This document shows, one piece after another, positions 36,149 to 46,700 of a stretch of 64,000 bases of DNA. Location: NCBI RefSeq assembly GCF_028769735.1, contig NC_088172.1, positions 91,300,951 through 91,364,950 on the forward strand, written 5' to 3'. Origin of the DNA: Zonotrichia leucophrys gambelii (lineage: Eukaryota > Chordata > Aves > Passeriformes > Passerellidae). Below the pieces are notes generated by a model. The model saw only the letters and a program-made list of their open reading frames with translations. It had not been told where the DNA came from and did not search any database. The position numbers and the translations under genes were made by a program. The first letter of the stretch is position 1. Each line of letters starts with the position of its first letter.

Positions 36149-37300
36149 CAGCCAGGAAGATGGGAGAAGAGCAGTGGAATGGCCTTGAGATTCCTCATTA
36201 GCCAGATTTCTCTACAGAGCTGGGAAAGAAGAGGGCAGCTGGAAGCAGCAGTCTGCAGCACGCTCTGTGGGCTGCCTACATTGGTGAAGAGTATTTTAAG
36301 TGGTTTTTTCATTAAAAGCTGAACTGGGGGTAAGTTGTATGCATGTCCTGTAAGGAAAAGATGCTCCTGAATTCCAATGCCTTGAGTATAGTGTGGGGAA
36401 TTGGGGTCATTTCCTCACTGATGGTGATTTCCTGGGTGAAGTTAACTCTGTCTCCCTGGGTCTCCCATCCCACACGGTATCATCTGCACAGAAATCCAGC
36501 TCCTAGCCCTTCAGGAGCTGATCCACCACCATGGCAGTGGCTGATGTGACACACAGAGCTGGGGGTGTGACAGATGTTACACCTTGAGCACAAACAACTG
36601 CCCTGCCTGTTGAGCTCACAGCAACCACGTGTGGACCGTTTCCTTGGGTGGCTGCGTTACCCAGCACGACTCAGGGGAGATGCAGCTCATCCGTGACTTC
36701 CCTTCCCCAGCTGCCAGGCCAGCTGCCTTATCAAAGAGAGGAATGGAGCTGATTAGACACAGCCTGTTTTTTTTTTTCAAGACCCTAGCAGTTGCTTTAA
36801 GGCTTATGTAGGTCTTTAAGATTAATTAATGCTTTATTTGGATGTCCCCCTAACTGTTGCTAATAGGTTCTCTGTCTTGTGGGACCTCTTCTGTTCCCTG
36901 GAGTTTATAGTGTCATTCAACTGACCACAATTTGATCTGTTTCTTGAAGGTTCCAGAGTAAATTTTACTTGACCCTGCTGAGTCTGGGCTCCTCTCATCT
37001 CTCTTAGCTGTTCTTTAAGCTCTTCCTCATCTGGCCTGCATTTCCTGTCTCTGGTTCTTACTATGAAGCGTGTTAATAAGCATCTGGATGCCATTAACAT
37101 GTTTTGTGAGAACAGAAGCAGGATAAAAAGTAGAAATTGAAAGCAGAACCTATGTAGAAGTAAATCTGTATTCTTTTGTGCTTCCATCAGGAGCAACCTC
37201 CCAGAAGAAGATATCTTTGCATCTTTCTCACGCTTGTGAAACAGACCCCTAGGCCTGACTAATCCTAGTCAGGTAGGTATAAAAACACCGTTTGGACAAG

Positions 37301-37312
37301 GTTTTTTTTTTT
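37301..37312. repeat. Poly-T run flanked by 9-bp direct repeat
   Basis: 'ttggacaag' occurs at 37292-37300 and again at 37311-37319 with a T run between. The direct repeats resemble a target-site duplication around a minimal poly-A/T insertion, or slippage. Confidence 0.6.
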
Positions 37313-40300
37313 GGACAAGAGTTGCTATGTGGCAATAAGAAATACTTCCAAGGATTCAGGAGGTATTAGAAAGAGCTTGGCTATGGTCATCTCAAAAACC
37401 CCTGTTTCAGCAAGCATTCCTCTTCTGGAACAAAAAGGGGCAGGACAGAAGAGTGCTGATCATTTTCCCCTTACTTTTCAGGGCTGGGTGAATCCACAGA
37501 GCATATCTGAGTCTCTTTTGAAAAGTCACCAGCAGATGAAGTAATTTGAGGCCTCACCCACACCACAGTTTATTCAGCCAGCTGCGTAGGTCTCTTAACA
37601 GAGGTGCTTTTTAATACAGCATGTCAAGTGCTGAGAAATATCACTTTGATTTTGACATACTCCCCACCAAGGATGATGTGTTTGCTGTTGTGTTGTTGTC
37701 AAGGTGAAGAAATGGATTAGCATGGATTCTTAATTGCTTCAGTGTTGAACTCTGATATAAGCTGGAAGGGAAACATCATCCTAGATGAATAAAGAGGTGG
37801 TGCAAGAGCTGATCACCCTCTGTTGAGAAGCCAAGCTCTCCAAAGGCAAGGAGGAGATTTCAGTGTTGATTCTATCTCTAGCTGCATTGAATCAGTTGCT
37901 GGTTCCTACAGATGCCTCTGCTGCCGCTAGCAGACACCAGGGGACAAGAAAAGACACGACTGTCTGAAATCCAGGTACTCCTCATTTCTGGAAGTCTGGG
38001 GAAAGGCTGCCATCTGCTGTAATGCACAGCGGTTGCTGGAAGTTCATTTGACTTTAATCAAATCCCAGCAGTTGCTCTGAAGCTGAGACGGGCTCAGGGT
38101 AGGAGCAAAGTAAAACAAGCAAAGACAAACTGTGCCCTCAAAGACCTGATGATGCTTTTCACACAGATCCCTCCCTAATAATGGCTGTTACCTAGCATGC
38201 CCTTAGAGGAAAAAAATCTTCCCTGTGGACCTGCTTTAATCCCTGGGATTTCCAGTCAATGTCAAAGACAGGACTGAAGCACCATTCAGAGCCTGCAGTG
38301 AGGGTGCTGCTTCCTCAGATTAATCTGGCACCCTTGTCATTCCACAGCCTCTCAGTTGTAGAGTTCTAAAATGCAGGAAGGTGTGTGGTTTTCCTCTCAG
38401 CAGTATGTGTGTGACACCTGCACTAGCTACGAGTGAACTTGGCTCTACCCTCTACCCACAGGTCTTGCAACCTAGACGAGAGCAAAGTCTAAAAACATCT
38501 ACAACTCAGGGCCTTTATCTCTGATCTTTAAAATGAAACGTGTACTGAGCCCTGTGGTATCTCGAATCAAATTCTTCTCTTTAAAAGTCACTAAGATGCC
38601 AGCCCTACTCCCTCAGTACCAACATGGACTTTTTTGTACTCAGCACTTTTTTCTTTTTTTTTTTTTCCAACCATCACTTGCTTTGAAACTGCACGTTTTG
38701 ACTCACAAGTATTCTCAGAAACAAGAGCTTTTTGCTTGCCTGAGGTGCTGCTTGGACCAGACTGTTTTCCATGACACTTTCCTGAAAGCACCCCACTAGA
38801 ATTCCTCCTTTTGTGATGTTGGAGTGGCCACAGCTGGATGGAAAGGGAGCACACAACAAGCTAGCCTGGAAAGCTGACATAAAGAAAGCCAGAGCTCCTG
38901 ATGACTCCGGTATTGATGTATTCCATTAGGATAAACTGCTATCTGATAAAATGGGCTCATTCCAGATACAGAAGAAAGAGCTTTTAATTCTACACAGCCT
39001 CTTTACTGGAGACAGGGAGAACCAAGAACTGTGTGAAATGCAGCCACATCTGCAGCGTGTCTAAGGTGCTGAGGAATGACCTGGAGCCAGGAGGAGCTCT
39101 GCTACCCTTGCAGACATGGAGGAATACATGCCAGGGCGTTCAGGAGCATCAGGAGAGTCTTGGCATCCCAGTTTTATGGGTTATCCTTGTCTTATGAGTG
39201 TCTTGATGGCATCTATTAAGAAACTGTCCTAAAAAGAGCCATGTGAAGGGGTAGCCCTTGAGGTGAGCCTGTCAGAGGTCTGAACCTGACTTCCACCAGT
39301 TAGTATTTGGTTGACATAATAAAAATAATCTTCAAAATTGTCATCTGTCTTAATTTTGAGAGCCAGTTGCCCTATAAAACTGGCATTCCATTCTGCATGT
39401 TCCTAAGCTCCTGTCTTGAAAGGTTTCTCATGGCACTGAGCACCATGCTCCACTTAAACAAGGCCTGGAAACATGTTCCCTGCTATGGCATGAAATATTC
39501 AATCTTAATATCCCTTCACATTACTTGAGACAAGAAGAGCAGAAACTCTCCATCTGCCTTCTCTGCAGTGTTCATTATTTTACATATTTCTTTTATATCC
39601 CCTGCTTCCTCCGAGGAGAGCTTTTCCTCGAAGGTTGGTTGTTCCTATCATTGTTTAATGCTGCCCTTTTAGAGACAAGATTACCCACTACACTCAGGGT
39701 TCCTGGGGGACCTGCCCCTCTAATTACATTTAATCACTATTTTCCCTCACATTCCCGATGGATTGCAGTACCTTCTTCAGTGTTCAGCAAGCTGAGCAAA
39801 GGTTTTCTATGAAAAACTGAATCCTGTGAGCAAAGACCTTCTAAAACACTATGACATCTCAAGGAAGGAGGTCAGGTATTCCTAGAGATGACCCAACTTT
39901 TACAACAGTTGGCTGCTAGTTCTGCCATTGAGCAGTAATAAGCATTTCCTTGTTTTTTTTAACGTCTCTTGTACCTGAGAAAACATTGAGCTACTTTGTT
40001 CTTTTTACTGTTTATTTTCTACAGCACAAAACTCACTGTTTCCCATTTCTTTTCCAGGAAGACTCCACTGAAGACTCCTGAGCTGGCATGAGTGTAGGAA
40101 AAAACCTTGTCATATTTCTGTTGTTTTATAAGAATGCCAGTTTAACTCACATAGATGAAAAAGCAGCAGTAGAAAGATTTTCCTGGCTAAAGCTACTTGG
40201 GGTTGGAGTTTTTCCCTGGAAGAGCCTTTGTGGAACCATGTCCTGTGTGCCCAGGGTAAGGGTGTTTGTTGGGCTGAGTCACGCTGCCCTGCAGAGCTGA

Positions 40301-43080
40301 CGTGGCCCTTGGCAATCAGTAGGAAGCCCAGATAACTGAAATGCTCCCATAAAAGCAGACTTTGTGGACACAAGCTGTATGTGAGGAGGTAGACTGACAA
40401 CAGATCAAGTGAACTATGCTTGACTGACTCACAATTTCCTCACCTCACCAGCTCTGCTGGCTGTTCTTACCCACAGAGCCATCCAGACTGCCAACACCAC
40501 AGCTCACAAGCCCAGCCACGCCACGTGCCTTGGGGAGATTTGCTATGCTTTAAAGCAGCCTTTCTTCTTTCTCCAAGTCTCCAGAAATCACCCACTGAGC
40601 CTCCTACAGTCGGCAGGAGAGGAGGTTTCTCAGGCTGGACCGGCGTTGTCACTGCCACCACGGGGTTTAGCAGAAAGGTGACAGTCAGAAAAGGAAGCAG
40701 CAGGAGGCAACCTCATGGCTGTCATCCTTTCCTTCTGATCCACAAAGATGATGCAGCTCCAGTTTATTTTTCCCAAGGGGAACAGAGGGCTTTGCTGTTA
40801 ATACAAAATGCAGCAGAACAGCAACAACATTTAGCTCAGAGATAATGTCAATAAGGTAGAAAATCAAACAGTTTGTTGCTTTCCCTGCATGAGCAGATAA
40901 CATGACTCTTATCATTGCAACTGGAAAACATTACAGTCATGAGAGGGTGCATGGCTCAAATGTCACTTTGAGGGTATGGCTTTCCCCTGCATCTCTGACA
41001 CAATTAATTACTGGCTTTGAAAGTACCTCTCTGGTGCAAGAGAAACACAGACCCAAGGTTTTCTGGGCTTCCTGGGCAAATGTCAACTGAGGGGTAAGCC
41101 AGCTCTACATAAAGGTCATTTCATGCTAAGCAACTGATGCAGAATTTCTTCTTAAAGCGGCTCTGACCAATTCACTGAGATAAACCCAGTGGGACAGCTC
41201 CCTGACTCAGTGAAGATGCTGCAAGAACAGTGTTGTGAACCTCAGCAGCTGAGCACTGAGGTCAGTCCTGCACAGCTGGACTTGGCTCTGGCTCAGTTTG
41301 CTGACCAGGACTGGACACATTTCAGCAGTGAGTGGATCAGCCCATGATTCATACAAGGGAGGAATGGAAAATTGTATCTATGCTGCAGGACTCACCTTCA
41401 GCCTCAGGCTGACTCATAGGGCTAAAGAGGGGAAAATTGGTTTACCACTAATCTTGTAGGAAGGGCTTTCCTCTCAAAACCAGTGTCTGTAGTTAATAAT
41501 CACATACAGCTGCTTCTCTGCTGGGGATTCCCTTTCATTTTGCCTTCCACTCTCTTCCCATCCCCTCCCATCTGTTTCTTTGCTAGTGGAAAGAGGTTAT
41601 ATAGATACTCTCAGGTCCAATTCCAGAAGGTCAGACTAGTCAAAGCAAACTGTGAACTCTGGGCAAATCCAAACTTTCCAGCTCAATTGTGAGTGGTTGC
41701 AGGAGCCATGGAGACACTCCCAGCCAGCTGGCACAAATGCTGAGGCAGGAATGCCATCTTCAACCCACACAGCTGAGGATTTTTTTCTGGCTCGAGAGCA
41801 AGTAACAGAAAGCAGAACCCCGGGGAGGACAGCGCTAACACCACCTCCCTCCTACAGCCTCTACAATTTCCTCACCTTTATCCATGTGACTAAATTCTGC
41901 AAGCTCAGTCCTTCTGCCGTCTGGATCAATACACAGCAATCAGTTTTACATTATGTTCATGATCTCTTTGCTTACTTTATTGCTGCTGTGTCGTATTTTA
42001 GAGATTAGGAGTCAGGCAGACTCCAACTAATGTGACCCCCAAGGGGAAAAAAAAACCTAGAAAAACCCCAAGCCACCATGTTTTGCCCAAGAGGAGCATC
42101 TGAGCACATCGGAGGCTGCAAGGCACAAAGAGATTTCTTTGTTGTGTAGGGGAAAATATACTATGAATATATTGTGAGTGACATTTACAGGTTGCTGGAG
42201 GGAAATCCCCACTGGCTTCCTAACAAGCATTTAATATTTAACATAGTTGTGTTTTTTGACTGCTTTTGCTGTTCTAGCTTTCTATAAAGTCTGTTTGAGC
42301 TGTGCTAATATTAACTACAGAAAGCCAAGGATGGAATTCTGAAGCATAAGAAGATACATCTTTATGTTCTAAAGCATGTCTATGAAAGGTATAATGGATG
42401 GTCACTGACACTGAAGCCCACGGTTATGAAGTAATAATAATATTAAACTAGTCTTTCTTTCTGGTAGTGTCACGTTTTGGCTCTTTAAACTCAACTTTAT
42501 AAAGGGTGAGCACTGGTCAGGACATACACATCTCTCAAGGAAGTCATCAAGGAGCTCCTGATCCTGGTGATACTCATTTGGGATTTACTGGCTGAGTCTG
42601 CAGAACAAATTGTACCGAACCAACCTCTGCCAACCTTGATCACCAAGGAGAGAACAACATCTTCAGCCCAGTCTGTCTGGGCCAGCACCAGACACAAACA
42701 CGAGTCAGTGAGCTGCAAGCCCAGGCGTGAACCCGTGTAACCCATGGATTTCCACACTCGCGCCCATAGCCACACGCTTATGCTATTAAATACAGCCGGA
42801 ATCGCTGCTGTTAATTAATCAGAGTTTCCCTGTGTTTTGCTGACTGGCACAGCGCTACGGCCGAGAATTTAAGCCTGTTTAAGGCACGATCAGGCACGAG
42901 GCTGCTACAGCTTCAACGCGCCCCTCTGTTCCAGCAGCCTCTGTGGCCTGAGGGAGAACTGCAGCCTAAAATACAAATCTGACTCAAACCGGCTGCGGAG
43001 CACCCGCGGGGGGGCTCGGTGACGAGGGCTCCCAAATGCCGGCACCGCGGGCCCCCACGGGACCGGCACCGCAACCCCAC

Positions 43081-43100
43081 GGCGGGCGGGCGGGCGGGCG
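43081..43100 (+). repeat. (GGGC)n tract with G-quadruplex motif
   Basis: Four GGG runs at 43084-43086, 43088-43090, 43092-43094 and 43096-43098, separated by single C bases. This is the tight 1-nt-loop class of G4 motif. It sits in the VPS54 CpG island about 180 bp upstream of the first candidate donor. Confidence 0.85.
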
Positions 43101-43199
43101 ACAGCGCGGCCCCTTCCGCCGGCCTCGGCCGCGGCTCCTCCCCCGGGCGGCGGCAGAGGCGGGGCCTGGTTCCTCCCGCCGCCGCCCGGGCCCTTCCTG

Positions 43200-43276
43200 C
43201 GCCGCCCTGCGCGGGGGCACCGACGTGTCGCGGCGGAGGAGCCGCGCTAGGCCGCGCATCCTGCCCGGCGCCTCAG
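43200..43276 (+). other. VPS54: Candidate VPS54 non-coding exon 1 (3' end defined by donor)
   Basis: The CpG-island sequence reaches a donor 'cctcag|gtacag' after 43276. The start is unknown; 43200 is only a placeholder. If used, it would splice to the coding exon at 51970 or to the exon at 43619. Confidence 0.4.
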
Positions 43277-43505
43277 GTACAGCGCGGGGGGCCCGCCCGC
43301 CGCCGGCCCCGCCGCCTCCCGCCCCCGCCCGCCGCCGGGGCTCCCCCGGGCAGCGGCCGGGAAAGTTTAATTTCCCCGGGTGCCCTTTGTGTGGGCGGCC
43401 CGGGCGGCCTGGGCCGGGCGGCGGAGCGGAGGGACGCGAGGGGAGGTGGGCGGGGGGGCTGCCCGCGGCCCGCTTTCCCTCCTTCCCTGCAAATCCCCGT
43501 TCCGA

Positions 43506-43519
43506 ATTTCCATGGTAAC
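43506..43519 (+). promoter_or_regulatory. X-box-like RFX site
   Basis: ATTTCCATGGTAAC is close to the RFX consensus GTNRCC-(N)-RGYAAC. The right half (GGTAAC) is perfect and the left half differs at two places. Confidence 0.3.
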
Positions 43520-43618
43520 CCCCGGTGGGCAGCGGGCGGTGCCCGGCGGGAGGCGCGGGGACGGCGCGGAGGTGTCGGCGGGAGGCCGGGCCTCCCTCAT
43601 GCGGTCACTGTCCCGCAG

Positions 43619-43701
43619 GTCCCGGCAGCATTCCCGACCATGCCACGGGGAGAGATATGACGACGGCCTCCGGGAGATATCCCTGGCGTGTTCTCCATAA
43701 G
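43619..43701 (+). other. VPS54: Candidate VPS54 5' UTR exon with two overlapping uORFs
   Basis: Bounded by acceptor-like 'tgtcccgcag' at 43618 and donor 'ccataag|gtatgg' after 43701; it could instead be the 3' end of a longer first exon. ATG 43640 reads six codons to TGA 43658-43660, and that stop overlaps a second ATG (43657) in the form ATGA. The second frame stays open for 15 codons to the donor. Spliced to 51970 it would be out of frame with VPS54, so these are upstream ORFs and not the protein start. Confidence 0.45.
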
Positions 43702-46700
43702 GTATGGCCGGCTCGGGAGCTAACGCTTCGAGCAAGTATTCAGTGTTTGGCGCATGGCAGCCAGGAGAGACTGGGATGTGGAGCGCTAAAAGGGCTGGTT
43801 GGTTCCATAAGCCGTGTAGGAAGGCCATGGTTCCTGGGTTTGTAGATGATCCTAAAATTGTGTGATGGGGAGATTAATTTCTTGCATTTCTTTACTGTAA
43901 TTTTTCAAAGACGGTATGTGATGTTGAGAGAAGTACACATATGGGGGTATAAAATACCCACCTTCTGCAATCCCAGCAGAAACTTTCCCCTTCTGACGGC
44001 CCAGTTTGGGCCTTAGTATGTTGCTATGTCCCTTTTTCTTCTCTGTTACTCTTGTACTCTCTAAATACTTAGGATTTCTGTTGCAGGACACAGAGTTATC
44101 ACAATCCAGTGTAAAATATAGAATGCCTATTTTAAAGTTCATCACAGTAATTACTGGGCTACAGATTTGCTTTTTTGGTGTTTTGTTTTGGTTTTTTTTT
44201 TTTTTTGTTTCTAGCATAGGGGGTGTATTGACTTTCCTGTCTTACCTGTACTGATGAAGTCCTGAATGAGAAGTCCTATGGACTTGTGCAGCTGTTGCTG
44301 TGCAACCCTGCAAGAAATTGCTCTCTTACTCAAAAACCCAAGTGCAGTATGTTAATTGTTGTAGTGGCTGCAGTAATTACTGTTGTGACGTGGGAGTCAG
44401 TGTGGCTCTTTGACAGACTCTAGTGCAGACAAAAGGTCTTGAAATGCTTTGGACATTAGGTTGGTGTATCTGTTGGGTAGGAGAACAGTGCCCAAAATGG
44501 ACTGATAGACAGGAGATCCACGGCTGTTCACGCAGAAGTCACTGGGCAGCCTCACCAATGAGGCCAGGAGGTTGCACAATGAGAAGCATCTCTACCTCTC
44601 CTATCCCATTTGCCAGTAACAAGATCTGCCCCAAGTGTCCCACTGTCTTCAGCACCATCTTTCTCTGTAGTGGGAGTCTGGCATGTGTGCAGGAATCTTG
44701 CCTTGTTGACAGGCACAAACTTCATGGGAGGAGAAGGAGATGCACATTTCCAGTGTTGAACAGAGATATTGTTTGCCTGGAAAATGTCAGGCACTGCTAG
44801 AAATGAGTGGAGAAAGCTGAGTGCAGGCTTCTCTTTGGCAGTTTGAGCAGGAAGAGGTTGGGAAATGGAATCATGATCATGTAGGTGTTATTTCTTCTTT
44901 TGGGGCAGCAACTCTGTGAAGAAGCCACTTCTGCTTTCCTTCTCCAGAGTGTGGGGAAAATGAGGAGCTGTGAGTCTGAGGAAGAGAGAAGGCCCATGAA
45001 CATCATATTGTCCTTCCAGTTGAGAGGCTCACAGTTTTTCTTTGGTTTCCTTTTTTTTTGTTTTCCCTTCACACTTTGTTTATTCTTGTCTTGTTTTATG
45101 AATGGAGCAGAAAGAGTGAGCAGGTGAGCATGAGTGTGGATGTTCTACGCACATTTTTCTGGGGCCTCATATGAGTAAGTCCAAATCTACCAGCAAATCT
45201 AGGATTTGTCTTAATATTTCTAGCTTTTTGCACCCACCTCACTTAGGTGCTAGATTTAAAAAAAAACCCAAAACAACAAAACTGAATATGCTCAGCAGAA
45301 GGTAAAGAATTGTTAACGTGGCTCCTTCATACTCAAAACTGACAGGTCCACATACTGATCAGGTGTTCCAAGTTACTCATACCTAATAGCTTAAATATCC
45401 CAGCTTTTTCTCTGTCAGTCTGGTTCTTAAATTTAAAAAAAAAAGGGTGCCCTTTTGGATGTGTGTGGGTGTGTGTTAGGGCTAGATTATTAGAATTTGG
45501 GTAGCATGTCTGGCACTTTGCAATATGTTAGAGAGTTCCCATCATTTTTATACAGTCACTGTAAGACTGTGTACAGCAGTTTGGACTTTATACAGCAGTG
45601 TAAGACCTTCTTGGTTTTTGGCATTCTAGGTGTAGCATGACCATGCTGGGCTTTATGCCGTGGAATTATTTATTCTTTTTGTCAATGGAAGCTGTTTAAA
45701 GGATGAAAAGGAAGTGATGTGAATAGAGGTGATCAGTTTTGTTTGAGCTTCTGTTGGGCAGGTATTAATACCACAAGGACTGTCAGCAAACATGGATGGC
45801 ATGCTCTGTTGCTCACCAGGTTAAAGTTTGGATGTTCTTGTTTGCAGAGTACCTGCCCTGTAGAGTGACAGTGGACTGGCATCCTGTGTCAGGACTTGAT
45901 GTGAGGTGCACTGGGCCTGCTTTTTGATAGTCTGGCTGCAGCTTTATGCACAATGTCAAACTCTGGAGTCTTTTTCTGTGGCTCCCTCATAGCCACTTCC
46001 AGTTCAGGACTTGGATAAGGCTTTGGAACACATGATTCCCATGAAAATTCATATTTTTAGGAAGTTATTTCCTGATGAACAAGAGCCTGGTCCTGCTGAA
46101 GACGGCAAGTGGAGGGGCTGTACAGGGATCGTGCTGTTGACACAAATTGCCGTGAGCATCTTGGACTCCTTTTGTCACGTCAGGACCTCGGTGTTGGGAT
46201 TTTTGCTGGGGCTGGTGCAGTTCTTCTGCCTTTTTCCACATGTCACTGCTCTGCAGTGTCTACCTTTACCAGACTAGTGGCAGGATGGCTGCTGGGGCTC
46301 CTTGGTCTTTGTTCAGCTGTGTGGGCATCTCTGGAGCTCTGTAAGATGCTGGTATTTCACTGTTTGCCAAGGGGATAGTGCACGCTGTAATGCTGATGCC
46401 TGGAAAAAAGGGTACAAAGAGACTTCATTCTCATCTTGTGTGATAGTGTGGGCAACCAACCACAAGGCCTTTTCTGACACATATTTTTACTGCTTTGATG
46501 ATTGTTTCTGAACAATTCTGACACCTCTGGTGTGGAAGAACTGGGTGCATAATGACCTAAATAGCTGTAGGTAGGTCTGTTTCTCCAGAACAGAATCTGC
46601 CTTCTGATTTCAAATTAGTGTTCAGCATTGGGAGGTTGGTTTTCCAGCTGAGAGGAAGTACATTTGCTACAGTGGGTACATCACAAGTGTTTAGTTTAAT

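Larger units (their letters stand above)
29641..42987. other. PELI1-VPS54 intergenic region
   Basis: About 13 kb with no recognised gene. GC content is moderate at 30.0-35.0 kb with many CTG/CAG-rich words, and AT-rich around 35.0-36.3 kb. It holds a weak CR1 remnant (35695-35785), a T run flanked by a 9-bp direct repeat (37292-37319) and a cluster of TAAT-type motifs (36104-36148). AATAAA hexamers occur at 31147 and 35209, but neither can be tied to a transcript. Open frames up to 166 codons show no domain. Confidence 0.6.
42988..43730 (+). promoter_or_regulatory. VPS54: CpG island, VPS54 promoter
   Basis: The only extended CpG island in the window: very high GC, with dense CpG from the 'ccggctgcgg' start to about 43730. 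It lies 8 kb upstream of the first VPS54 coding exon, and no other gene start is near. It contains a Sp1-type GC box (GGCGGGGC, 43158-43165), a (GGGC)n tract with a quadruplex motif (43084-43098), an RFX-like X-box (43506-43519), and two splice donors suited to 5' UTR exons (after 43276 and after 43701). No TATA box is seen. This is a typical housekeeping-type promoter. Transcription start sites are not defined by sequence. Confidence 0.85.

Noticed and set aside
43019..43660. 213-codon open frame across the CpG island (and 153- to 160-codon frames overlapping it)
   Set aside because: Composition is Pro/Arg/Gly/Ala-rich as any frame in GC-rich DNA is, stops being rare there. It has no domain and crosses likely splice sites.
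43657..43701. M-T-T-A-S-G-R-Y-P as an alternative VPS54 N-terminus
   Set aside because: Joined to the acceptor at 51969 it is out of frame with VPS54 and runs into a stop in the next exon, so it is treated as a uORF.
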